Below are positions 41,903 to 49,985 of a stretch of DNA of 64,000 nt, one piece after another. The position numbers and the translations under genes are program-made. Within the stretch, counting starts at the first letter, position 1, and every line of letters starts with the position of its first letter. This DNA comes from Paenibacillus pectinilyticus (GTDB taxonomy: Bacteria > Bacillota > Bacilli > Paenibacillales > NBRC-103111). Below the pieces are notes generated by a model. That model searched no databases. It worked only from the letters and a program-made list of their open reading frames with translations, and was not told the origin of the DNA. The DNA lies in NCBI RefSeq assembly GCF_001700435.1, contig NZ_LYPC01000027.1, forward strand, positions 1,291,522 through 1,355,521, in the 5' to 3' direction.

Positions 41903-42595
41903 ATGAGCGAACAGTTGGATATTCTCATATTTGGTGCTCATGCCGATGATGCTGAGATTGGGATGGGAGCGACCATCGCCAAACATACGGCTCGCGGTCT
42001 TAAAGTTGGACTCTGTGAATTGACTTATGCGGAGATGTCGTCGAATGGCACCGTGCAGACCCGTTTAGAAGAAGCGGCAGAAGCAGCGGAAATTCTAGGG
42101 GTATCGACGCGTACGAATCTGGGTTTACCAGATCGAGGACTTTTCATGACGGCTGCGAATATTGAAATCATTACACAAGAAATTCGTAAATTTCGACCGC
42201 GATTGGTTTTTGCCCCCTATTGGCAAGATCGGCACCCGGATCATATTGCCTGTTCGGCGCTTGTTCAGGAAGCTGTTTTTAATGCAAAGCTGCGTAAGTA
42301 CTTACCAGAAACAGCTCCAGTCCTTGTGGAGCAGCTATATTTTTATTTTATCAATGATGTGTATGAGGCAGATTTGATGGTGGATGTCACCGATGTGTAT
42401 GATAAAAAATTGGCGGCACTGCGTGCGTACAAATCACAGTTTGTAGTTGGTACGGACTCAGTTGCAACGCCGCTCAATCAAGGTTACGTCGAACGTGTTG
42501 AAGCCCGTGATCGAGTCATGGGTCAAAAACGTCTTTTGACGTACGCTGAAGGGTTCGTTTCCAAACTCCCCTTGGTGATTGAACATTTTGACTGA
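41903..42595 (+). CDS. bshB1: Bacillithiol deacetylase BshB1
   Basis: 230 residues from ATG 41903, one base after mgsA. A LmbE-type deacetylase: IFGAHADDAEIGMGATIAKH has the AHxDD zinc motif; PYWQDRHPDHIACSALV supplies the third ligand. It removes acetyl from GlcNAc-malate in bacillithiol synthesis. Adjacent to bshA, as in B. subtilis. Confidence 0.95.
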   Translation: MSEQLDILIFGAHADDAEIGMGATIAKHTARGLKVGLCELTYAEMSSNGTVQTRLEEAAEAAEILGVSTRTNLGLPDRGLFMTAANIEIITQEIRKFRPRLVFAPYWQDRHPDHIACSALVQEAVFNAKLRKYLPETAPVLVEQLYFYFINDVYEADLMVDVTDVYDKKLAALRAYKSQFVVGTDSVATPLNQGYVERVEARDRVMGQKRLLTYAEGFVSKLPLVIEHFD

Positions 42596-42612
42596 TTGGA
42601 AAGAGGTGTGAG

Positions 42613-43785
42613 ATGAACGACAAATTAAAAATTGGAATTACCTGTTATCCGACTTTGGGTGGTTCAGGCGTAGTTGCGACAGAGCTTGGTAAGCTTCTAG
42701 CTGAAAAAGGACACGAAGTCCATTTTATTACGCATAGCATGCCGTTTCGATTAGGTAAATTTCATAAAAATATATTTTATCATGAAGTTGAAGTCAGTCA
42801 GTACTATGTGTTCCGTTATCCCCCTTATGATCTATCCCTTGCCAGTAAACTAGCACAAGTTGCCAAAATGGAGAATCTGGATCTCCTGCATGTGCATTAT
42901 GCGATTCCACATGCGGTTTGCGCGCTTCTAGCGAAGCAAATGGTAGGCTCGAATCTGAAAGTTGTTACCACGCTTCATGGAACAGATATTACTGTACTCG
43001 GGCAGGATCATTCGATTTCGGACTTGATTCGTTATGCCATTAATGAGAGCGATGCGGTAACTGCTGTATCTCAAGATCTTATCAAAGAAACGCGAGAATT
43101 GTTGGCGATTGATCGTGATATCGATTTGACGTATAACTTTGTTGATAAACGAGTGTACTACCCGCGGGATATATCGAAGCTCAGAGGTGAATTTGCACGG
43201 CCAGATGAGAAAATCCTTATCCATATTTCCAATTTCCGACCTGTGAAACGGGTGCAGGATGTTGTAGATATTTTCGCGAAAGTGGTTAAGGAAGTGCCTT
43301 CACGGCTCTTATTTGTAGGAGAGGGTCCGGATCTCTCGAAAATGATTTCGAAAGTGAAAGAGCTTGGCCTAACGGATAAGGTCACATTCTGTGGCAAGCA
43401 GGATGACGTGGCTCAAGTTATTTCATTGGCGGATGTCATGCTGCTTCCATCGGAAAAAGAAAGCTTTGGCCTTGTAGCTTTAGAAGCTATGGCTTGTGGC
43501 GTACCAACCATCGGTTCAAATGCGGGAGGTATTCCTGAGTTAATTACTCACGGTGAAACAGGGTATTTGGCTGAAGTAGGTGATACGGAGCAAATGGCAG
43601 CTTATGCGATTAATCTGTTGAAAAATCAAGTGCTCTATGAACAAGTTGCGCAAAATTGTTTGAATCGTGCGCGTTATACGTTCTGTAACGATATTACAAC
43701 GCTCCAATATGAAGAAATTTATTACCGCGTATTAGGGAGAGAGCTCCCTGAATCACATCGCATTGCAGCGTCTTCATGTCAGTAA
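42613..43785 (+). CDS. bshA: N-acetyl-glucosaminyl L-malate synthase BshA
   Basis: 390 residues, ATG after AGAGGTGTGAG. A GT4 glycosyltransferase with GITCYPTLGGSGVVATELG at the start, VVTTLHGTDITVLGQD, and a C-terminal domain with LLPSEKESFGLVALEAMACG and GSNAGGIPELI. It joins UDP-GlcNAc and malate, the first bacillithiol step. Confidence 0.95.
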   Translation: MNDKLKIGITCYPTLGGSGVVATELGKLLAEKGHEVHFITHSMPFRLGKFHKNIFYHEVEVSQYYVFRYPPYDLSLASKLAQVAKMENLDLLHVHYAIPHAVCALLAKQMVGSNLKVVTTLHGTDITVLGQDHSISDLIRYAINESDAVTAVSQDLIKETRELLAIDRDIDLTYNFVDKRVYYPRDISKLRGEFARPDEKILIHISNFRPVKRVQDVVDIFAKVVKEVPSRLLFVGEGPDLSKMISKVKELGLTDKVTFCGKQDDVAQVISLADVMLLPSEKESFGLVALEAMACGVPTIGSNAGGIPELITHGETGYLAEVGDTEQMAAYAINLLKNQVLYEQVAQNCLNRARYTFCNDITTLQYEEIYYRVLGRELPESHRIAASSCQ

Positions 43786-43807
43786 GATGCTGGATAGGAG
43801 AATCAAG

Positions 43808-45094
43808 TTGGATGTAAGTAAGCTAATCAATGATCCAGGTGCTTCACAAGTATTGGCGAAGCTCACAGAAGCTGGGTATGAGGCCTATTTGGTTGGAGGC
43901 TGTGTACGCGATGCTGTGCTTCAGCGTCCAATTAAAGACGTCGACATTGCGACCTCAGCGTTGCCTGAGCAAGTGATGCAGCTCTTTCATCGTACGGTGC
44001 CTACGGGTCTGCAGCACGGCACAGTGACGGTTCTGATGGCTCAAGGCACCTATGAAGTAACAACCTTTCGCAAGGAAGCGGCGTACGAAGGTTTTCGACG
44101 TCCTGCTTCCGTTGAATATATATCCGATTTGACCGAAGATTTGAAACGCCGCGACTTCACGATGAACGCGATGGCTATGGATGAGGCAGGCGATTTGCTG
44201 GATCCTTTCGGCGGTCAGGAAGACCTGACCGCGGGGGTTCTCCGCTGCGTAGGCGTTGCGGAGGAACGTTTCGGCGAAGATGCGCTGCGCATGCTTCGCT
44301 GCATTCGTTTTGCTTCGACGTATGACCTAGAGATCGAGGCAAGCACGTGGCAAGCACTGCTGGCGAATGCGCCATTGCTGCGCCATATTGCTATGGAGCG
44401 CGTGCGCAGCGAGCTGCAGCGCATGGTTGAAGGCCCAGCTCCTGCGCGTGCTGTGCGGCTTCTACTGGCGAGCGGCCTGCTGGGCCACCTCAAAAAGCAG
44501 CTTCCGCTGCCTTTTGAGGCTTGGCTCGCCTGGGATGTCGCGCTGGACGCTGTCAGCGCGCTGGACGAGCAGCATGACCGGTGGGCCATGCTGCTGATGC
44601 TCCTGGAGGTGCCAGCGGACGTAGTCCGCGCGGCACTCCAGGAGCTGACCTTCTCCCGCGCCGACGGCTTGGCCGTCGCGGGCGTGCTTGCGCTGCGCGA
44701 GGCTGTCGCCGCGCAGATCATCGAGGAAGACCCGGCTCCGCTGGAGCGGGTCTGGAAGCTTGGCGCGGTGCGCAGCGGCGAAGCCGCGGCACGCGCGCTA
44801 CTGCGGCTGCTGCGCGAGCTGCCGCAGGGCGATGGAAAGCGCGGCGAATTGGCGCGCTTCATGGGAGTTGCCGCGCCGGCGCTGCTGCGGCGCGGGGAGG
44901 TTTGGCTGAAGGAGGTTCCCTGCTTCAGCTTGAAGGCCCTTGCCATATCCGGCGAGGATGTGGCGACGGCTCTGGACCGGCAGCCCGGCCCCTGGATGGG
45001 GCAGCTGCTGCAGGGGTTGCTCGAGCGAGCCGCGCTCGGAGAAATCCCGAATGAGCGCGAGGCATTGATTTACGCCGCGCAGGCTGCGAAGTAG
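43808..45094 (+). CDS. cca: CCA tRNA nucleotidyltransferase
   Basis: 428 residues from TTG 43808, seven bases after TAGGAG; ATG 43787 and TTG 43763 lack good sites, the latter overlapping bshA. YLVGGCVRDAVLQRPIKDVDIAT holds the nucleotidyltransferase DxD; RRDFTMNAMAM and EDALRMLRCIRFA follow. It adds or repairs the CCA end of tRNAs. From about 44215 to the end the GC content rises sharply, and the last 26 codons plus spacer are repeated downstream. A hairpin spans its stop codon. Confidence 0.93.
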   Translation: MDVSKLINDPGASQVLAKLTEAGYEAYLVGGCVRDAVLQRPIKDVDIATSALPEQVMQLFHRTVPTGLQHGTVTVLMAQGTYEVTTFRKEAAYEGFRRPASVEYISDLTEDLKRRDFTMNAMAMDEAGDLLDPFGGQEDLTAGVLRCVGVAEERFGEDALRMLRCIRFASTYDLEIEASTWQALLANAPLLRHIAMERVRSELQRMVEGPAPARAVRLLLASGLLGHLKKQLPLPFEAWLAWDVALDAVSALDEQHDRWAMLLMLLEVPADVVRAALQELTFSRADGLAVAGVLALREAVAAQIIEEDPAPLERVWKLGAVRSGEAAARALLRLLRELPQGDGKRGELARFMGVAAPALLRRGEVWLKEVPCFSLKALAISGEDVATALDRQPGPWMGQLLQGLLERAALGEIPNEREALIYAAQAAK

Positions 45095-45389
45095 CAGCGC
45101 TGTGCGGGGTTGCTCGAGCGAGCTGCGCTCGGTGAAATCCCAAATGAGCGCGAGGCATTGATTTACGCCGCGCAGGCTGCGAAGTAGCAGCGCTGCAAGG
45201 GTTGCTCGAGCGAGCCGCGCTTGGTGAAATCCCGAATGAGCGCGAGGCATTGATTCACGCCGCGCAGGCTGCGAAGTAGCAGCGCTGTGTGGGTTGCTCG
45301 AGCGAGCCGCGCTCGGAGAAATCCCGAATGAGCGCGAGGCATTGATTCACGCCGCGCAGGCTGCGAAGTAGCAGCGCTGTGCGGCTTTT
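45017..45389 (+). repeat. Tandem repeats of the cca 3' end, four copies
   Basis: Copies start at 45017 (inside cca), 45110, 45202 and 45294, with periods 93, 92 and 92. Each carries the codons for the last 26 residues of Cca, the TAG stop and the sequence GCAGCGCTG, with few base differences. Each also contains the hairpin GCCGCGCAGGCTGC / GCAGCGCTGTGCGG around the stop (for example 45074-45107). Only the last copy is followed by TTTTC. Confidence 0.95.
45351..45389 (+). terminator. Probable cca terminator in last repeat copy
   Basis: GC-rich stem GCCGC-CA-GCTGC / GCAGC-TG-GCGGC followed by TTTTC. Weak T-run but very strong stem. Confidence 0.6.
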
Positions 45390-45801
45390 CTTATGTTGTG
45401 GCGGATTCTGAGATGCCACATGCATTATAAGCTGAGATCCGATTAACTGGAAAAACTCCAGCTATTTCCTCCAATTTCTCCTCCAATTCGTGTTTAACTG
45501 TAATAACTACAGTTAAATTATTGGATTTCGTCGAAAATGACTGAAATGCATGAGAATAACTACATAAAATCCAGTTAATTCCAATCTATCACTGAATCAG
45601 GTAAAATTAACTGTATGAAATACAGTTATTCAAGCGCGTTTTAGTTTTAGTTTTAGTTTTAGTTTCGATTTTAGTTTCATTTTAGCTTTAGTTTTCGTTA
45701 CGAAATTGGCGATGAGTCAAGTTTAAATGAGTGTTTATACACAAACCGCGCGTTCCAACGCGCATCTATCGATCAAACTATGAGATTGCGAGTGAAATCG
45801 T
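45390..45801. repeat. Palindrome cluster and TTTTAG hexamer run upstream of birA
   Basis: No gene is seen in these 412 bp. Four AACTG-type inverted repeats occur: 45442-45464 (imperfect), 45493-45517 (TTTAACTGTA / TACAGTTAAA, perfect), 45558-45578 (weak) and 45608-45628 (TAACTGTAT / ATACAGTTA, perfect). Then TAGTTT-like hexamers run from 45641 to 45691 with seven TAG triplets, mostly 6 nt apart. Confidence 0.7.
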
Positions 45802-46770
45802 ATGAATGAACGAATTTTAGAGCTTTTTGAGCAGTCACCAGAAACGTACGTGTCAGGTGCAGAGATTAGTAAGCGGCTTGGTGTGACCCGTACAGCGATC
45901 TGGAAGCACATTGAGGAACTGCGTGCGGAAGGGTATACGTTTGAAGCCGCTCCGCGCAAGGGTTATAGGCTGCTTGGTAAGCCTGCCAAGTGGCAGCTTA
46001 GTGAGCTTTTGAACGGGATGAGAACCAAAGTTCTTGGCCAAAAAGTCCATATCTACGACGAAGTAGACTCGACACAGACGATTGCTCATAAGCTGGTCGC
46101 CGCAGGGGCGCTTGAGGGCACGATTGTGCTTGCGGAGAAGCAGACAGCTGGCAGAGGCCGAATGGGGCGCAGCTGGCATTCTCCTTCGGGTAAGGGGATA
46201 TGGATGAGTCTAATTCTGACTCCGCGTATTCCTGTATATTTTATGCCACAGCTCACGTTGTTAAGTGCAGTTGCACTATGTCGTGCCATTCAGAAAGTGT
46301 GCCACGTTGAGATCGGGATTAAATGGCCGAATGATCTTCTGATTCATGGGAAGAAGGTTAGCGGTATTTTGCTAGAGAGCAGCGGCGAGGATGAACGTCT
46401 GAAGTATGTCATTGCGGGGATCGGCATTAGTGTGAATTTGTTAACCGAAGACTACCCAGAAGAATTGCGCGCGGTAGCGACATCGTTAGCGATAGAGTCT
46501 GGCATCGAAGTGTCACGCGAGAGCTTAGTACAAGCTTTTCTATTGGAATTCGAGGAGATGTATGCACTTTACTTGGAGAAAGGTTTTGCCCCTATTCGCT
46601 TATTATGGGAAGCTCTAAGTGTTACGTTGAAACGACCTATTCGAACAACAACTCCAACGGGCGTCATTGAAGGCTTTGCAGATTCGTTAGATGATTCGGG
46701 CGCTTTGACGGTGATTTCACCAACGGGTGAGCGGATTAAGATCTACTCGGGAGATGTTGAACTCAGGTAG
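45802..46770 (+). CDS. birA: Biotin-protein ligase / biotin operon repressor
   Basis: 322 residues. An N-terminal helix-turn-helix (VSGAEISKRLGVTRTAIWKH, about 17-36) is followed by the ligase domain with KQTAGRGRMGRSWHSPSGKG (biotinyl-AMP loop), IGIKWPNDLLIHGKKVSGIL and a C-terminal SH3-like domain. It biotinylates carboxylases and represses biotin genes. B. subtilis keeps cca-birA-panB order too. Confidence 0.95.
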   Translation: MNERILELFEQSPETYVSGAEISKRLGVTRTAIWKHIEELRAEGYTFEAAPRKGYRLLGKPAKWQLSELLNGMRTKVLGQKVHIYDEVDSTQTIAHKLVAAGALEGTIVLAEKQTAGRGRMGRSWHSPSGKGIWMSLILTPRIPVYFMPQLTLLSAVALCRAIQKVCHVEIGIKWPNDLLIHGKKVSGILLESSGEDERLKYVIAGIGISVNLLTEDYPEELRAVATSLAIESGIEVSRESLVQAFLLEFEEMYALYLEKGFAPIRLLWEALSVTLKRPIRTTTPTGVIEGFADSLDDSGALTVISPTGERIKIYSGDVELR

Positions 46771-47073
46771 TGGGAGATAAAGGGTATCCTCCGCGAGCAA
46801 GCTTTGGTATAATAGATGGAGAAGGCGGTATCCTTAAAGGAACTGCACTTCGTTGTGTATCATTTGCAAGTTATCGAGTTGTATCGAATTACGGTTGTTA
46901 ATGAGAGCAACATTTCTCATTTCGACAACGGAATAACCTATGAAACAAGATGTTGGATTCTGCTCTGAGCCTTACGGGACCGAGACAGAGGGATCATTGA
47001 TTCTTTCTGCATGCGTTCCTTTTAGCTCTTAGCTAAAAGGTTTTTTATTTTTATACGGGAAGCTGGGATTACG
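46771..47073 (+). promoter_or_regulatory. panBCD leader, possible pan-type RNA motif
   Basis: An extended -10 promoter TTTGGTATAAT (TATAAT 46808-46813) starts a leader of about 250 nt ending in a terminator. The leader can form several hairpins, such as AATGAGA / TTCTCATT enclosed by GTTGT / ACAAC (46897-46933) and CTCTG / CAGAG. The known pan RNA motif occurs upstream of panB in Firmicutes, so this position fits it, but the motif's bulged-A consensus was not verified. Confidence 0.5.
47018..47046 (+). terminator. Attenuator-type terminator before panB
   Basis: 10-bp stem CCTTTTAGCT / AGCTAAAAGG with a CTT loop and T6, 28 bp before panB. Confidence 0.9.
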
Positions 47074-47928
47074 ATGGAACAACGCAAGGCGCTTACAACA
47101 GCAAAGATGAGAAAAATGAAGCAAGATGGCGTACCGATTACGATGGTAACCGCTTATGATTATCCATCAGGACGATTGTCGGAAGAGGCTGGCGTGGATG
47201 TTATTCTCGTCGGTGACTCACTAGGGAATGTCGTTCTGGGTTATGATTCAACGTTACCTGTCACCTTGGATGATATGGTGTACCACACAAGAGCTACCGT
47301 TCGCGGAGCCGCGAATACGTTCGTCGTTGCGGATATGCCATTCCTTACGTATCATGGAAGCTTGGATGCGACGATGCAGGGAGTCGGACGTTTGATGCGC
47401 GAGGGTGGCGCGAAAGCAGTGAAAATGGAAGGTGGAGCTGAAATCGCGGCTACCGTTAGAGCTGTTACTGAGGCAGGCGTGCCTGTCGTAGGTCATTTGG
47501 GACTTACACCACAGTCTGTCCATCAATTGGGCGGGTTCCGCGTACAAGGTCGCAGCTCGGAGCAAGCAGAGAAGCTGTTAAGCGATGCGAAGGCAATTGA
47601 AGAAGCAGGTGCATTTGCCATTGTGCTTGAGCTTGTCACGGATGAGTTAGCCGCATGGATCACGAAGCAGCTCTCGATTCCTACGATTGGCATTGGGTCA
47701 GGAGTGCATTGTGACGGGCAAGTGCTTGTCTATCATGATCTATTACAGTATGGTTCTGACAGTGCTCCCAGAAAGTTTGTTAAAGCCTATGCAAATATAG
47801 GGGAAACTATCCGTGCAGGTATTGGCGAATATGTGAAAGAAGTGAAAGCTCGGACGTTCCCGGCTCAAGAAAATACGTTTCATATGGACAACGATGTTGT
47901 TCAATATTTATACGGCGACAAGGAGTGA
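47074..47928 (+). CDS. panB: Ketopantoate hydroxymethyltransferase
   Basis: 284 residues. MVTAYDYPSGRLSEEAGVD, LVGDSLGNVVLGYDSTLPV and VVADMPFLTYHGSLD are PanB signatures, with GHLGLTPQSVHQLGGF later. It makes ketopantoate from 2-oxoisovalerate. First of panBCD, directly downstream of a terminator that can regulate it. Confidence 0.97.
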   Translation: MEQRKALTTAKMRKMKQDGVPITMVTAYDYPSGRLSEEAGVDVILVGDSLGNVVLGYDSTLPVTLDDMVYHTRATVRGAANTFVVADMPFLTYHGSLDATMQGVGRLMREGGAKAVKMEGGAEIAATVRAVTEAGVPVVGHLGLTPQSVHQLGGFRVQGRSSEQAEKLLSDAKAIEEAGAFAIVLELVTDELAAWITKQLSIPTIGIGSGVHCDGQVLVYHDLLQYGSDSAPRKFVKAYANIGETIRAGIGEYVKEVKARTFPAQENTFHMDNDVVQYLYGDKE

Positions 47929-47934
47929 TTGGCC

Positions 47935-48822
47935 ATGGAAGCGATCCACACAATGGAAGTGGTTCAGACAATTGCCGATTTGCGTTCGAGAATCAAAGCA
48001 TATCGTCGTAAGAATGAGAAATCTGTAGGTTTTGTGCCTACGATGGGCTTTCTACATGAAGGGCATGCTAGTCTATTGACGAAAGCCCGAGCTCAGAGTG
48101 GTCTTGTGGTGTTAAGTATTTTTGTGAATCCGATACAATTCGGACCTGGTGAGGATTTTGAGCGGTACCCGCGTGATGCGGAGCGAGACTTGGCATTTGC
48201 TGAAGCAGCAGGCGTGGATCTCGTATTCATGCCATCGGTTGAAGAGATGTACCCAACACCGACTCGTACAACTGTGCGTGTTTCGGAAGTCACGACTAGA
48301 CTTTGCGGTGCTTCGCGGCCGGGCCATTTTGATGGGGTTGCGACCGTTGTAAGCAAGCTGTTCCACATTGTTCAGCCCGATCAAGCATTCTTCGGCTTGA
48401 AGGATGCTCAGCAGGTGGCTGTGATCGAGCAAATGGTAAAGGATCTGAATCTCCCAGTGGAGATTGTCCCATGTCCTACGTTAAGAGAAGCAGATGGGCT
48501 TGCCATGAGCTCTAGGAATGTGTATCTTTCTACTGAAGAACGTCAGCAAGCGTTAGTGTTATCACAATCCTTAAACAAAGCCAAAGACTTCATTCAAAGT
48601 AAAGCTGCAACATCTTTTACATCACTAGAGCTGCAAAATCTTGTTACTCAACATATTCAGACGGCGCCGTTAGCCGTTATTGACTACGTCGAAGTATTGT
48701 CTTACCCAACTTTAGAGCCTTTTGATCAAAGCCATTCTACTTCTTCTCTTATTATTGCCTTGGCTGTTAAGTTTGGGAAAACACGCTTAATTGATAATCT
48801 TATTCTACAAGTCAGGAAGTGA
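47935..48822 (+). CDS. panC: Pantoate-beta-alanine ligase
   Basis: 295 residues from ATG 47935, nine bases after AAGGAG. VGFVPTMGFLHEGHASLL holds the HxGH nucleotide motif; FVNPIQFGPGEDFERYPRD and FFGLKDAQQVAVIEQMV follow, then AMSSRNVYLS. It joins pantoate and beta-alanine into pantothenate. Confidence 0.97.
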   Translation: MEAIHTMEVVQTIADLRSRIKAYRRKNEKSVGFVPTMGFLHEGHASLLTKARAQSGLVVLSIFVNPIQFGPGEDFERYPRDAERDLAFAEAAGVDLVFMPSVEEMYPTPTRTTVRVSEVTTRLCGASRPGHFDGVATVVSKLFHIVQPDQAFFGLKDAQQVAVIEQMVKDLNLPVEIVPCPTLREADGLAMSSRNVYLSTEERQQALVLSQSLNKAKDFIQSKAATSFTSLELQNLVTQHIQTAPLAVIDYVEVLSYPTLEPFDQSHSTSSLIIALAVKFGKTRLIDNLILQVRK

Positions 48823-48828
48823 CGTTTT

Positions 48829-49212
48829 ATGTTTCGCACAATGATGAAAGCCAAGATTCACCGCGCCACGGTCACAGAGGCGAATTTAAACTATATCGGT
48901 TCGATCACCATCGATGAGGATTTGATCGACCTTGTGGATATGCTGCCGAATGAGAAAGTGCAAATCGTCAACAACAATAACGGTGCACGTCTTGAGACGT
49001 ACATTATTCCAGGGCCACGCGGCACAGGGGTAATCTGTTTAAACGGGGCGGCAGCAAGACTTGTTCAAACCGGCGATACGATCATTATCGTTTCTTATGC
49101 CATGATGACGGATGAAGAAGCTCGAAAACATCAGCCAACCGTTGCGATTATGGGGGCTAACAACAAAGTGGCTCAACTTCTGAAAGAAGAAGAGCACTCG
49201 ACAGTTCTTTAA
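48829..49212 (+). CDS. panD: Aspartate 1-decarboxylase
   Basis: 127 residues, ATG with GGAAGTGAC upstream. KAKIHRATVTEANLNYIGSI contains the Gly-Ser self-cleavage site (about 24-25) that gives the pyruvoyl cofactor; NGAAARLVQTGDTIIIVSYA follows. It provides beta-alanine for PanC. Confidence 0.97.
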   Translation: MFRTMMKAKIHRATVTEANLNYIGSITIDEDLIDLVDMLPNEKVQIVNNNNGARLETYIIPGPRGTGVICLNGAAARLVQTGDTIIIVSYAMMTDEEARKHQPTVAIMGANNKVAQLLKEEEHSTVL

Positions 49213-49302
49213 GTTCAGTGGTGTACCCGACGTCCATGCATGAAATCGGCTCTGTTTACAAAGAATGAGGGTAAGCTTTCGAAGCAAAGGTGGGGATGCC
49301 AA

Positions 49303-49896
49303 ATGTTTAAGCATTTATTTTCCACAATGAATGAGGTTTTGGAAGAAATCCAGAAGGAATATCCGAACAGCGATGTGGAGAAAAAGGCGGAGCTTGACGA
49401 ACAACTGCAAGTGCTGAAAACGATGAGCGATGAATTCATCGAGGCGTGGCTGCTTTTTGAGGAGAAGCTGGGAAAGTTCTATGGGGCGGTACCGATCAGC
49501 ACCCAAACCTTACATGATGGGTTAATGGAGCTCGACGTGTCCGGTAAGCAAACGGAAGAATTTTTGCGTGGACAAGGGTATTACAAGCTGTATATGTACG
49601 ATCAAGCGATCAAGGAATTCGAGGTGTTGATTCAAAGACAGCCGGATTTCTTACTAGCTCGTGTTTACTTAGCGATGGGGCATTTGCGGAAAGGGGAGTT
49701 TGGTGATGCGTATCAGCATTTCAAATTCCTCCTTCCTTTAACGGAAAATTCGAAAATGAAAGCTATTTCCTATAACGCAATGGGTTGCATTCATGTTCAG
49801 AATCAGAACCTGGAGAAAGCTTTCGAATATTTTCAAAAAGCGTATCACACCGACCCCTCTTGTATGGAGCCGCTCATTAATCTGGATGAAACCTAA
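49303..49896 (+). CDS. TPR-repeat protein
   Basis: 197 residues from ATG 49303 with AAGGTGGGG upstream. A helical N-terminal region of about 85 residues is followed by TPR units: YKLYMYDQAIKEFEVLIQRQ, PDFLLARVYLAMGHLRKGEF, and NAMGCIHVQNQNLEKAFEYF. It may help assemble a complex; partner unknown. It lies between panD and dinG, which are adjacent in B. subtilis. Confidence 0.78.
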   Translation: MFKHLFSTMNEVLEEIQKEYPNSDVEKKAELDEQLQVLKTMSDEFIEAWLLFEEKLGKFYGAVPISTQTLHDGLMELDVSGKQTEEFLRGQGYYKLYMYDQAIKEFEVLIQRQPDFLLARVYLAMGHLRKGEFGDAYQHFKFLLPLTENSKMKAISYNAMGCIHVQNQNLEKAFEYFQKAYHTDPSCMEPLINLDET

Positions 49897-49985
49897 TCAA
49901 AAGCGGCAAACAAGGTATTCCCTTTTCCTAATCAGATTTGGTATGCTAGGAGAAGTGCAGGACGAAGGGATTGAAGATAGACGTC

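Noticed and set aside
44215..44946. A 243-residue frame on the minus strand
   Set aside because: It lies fully inside cca, has Ser/Ala/Arg-rich content typical of a shadow in GC-rich DNA, and no ribosome site.
44581..45054. A 157-residue plus-strand frame inside cca
   Set aside because: It is an out-of-frame reading of the GC-rich part of cca with an arginine/alanine-rich product.
44798..45250. A minus-strand frame with internal protein repeats
   Set aside because: The repeats come from the tandem cca-end copies read on the wrong strand; no start signals.
45442..45628. A CRISPR array
   Set aside because: The repeated units are short palindromes at irregular spacing, not 24-40 bp direct repeats with unique spacers; no cas genes are near.
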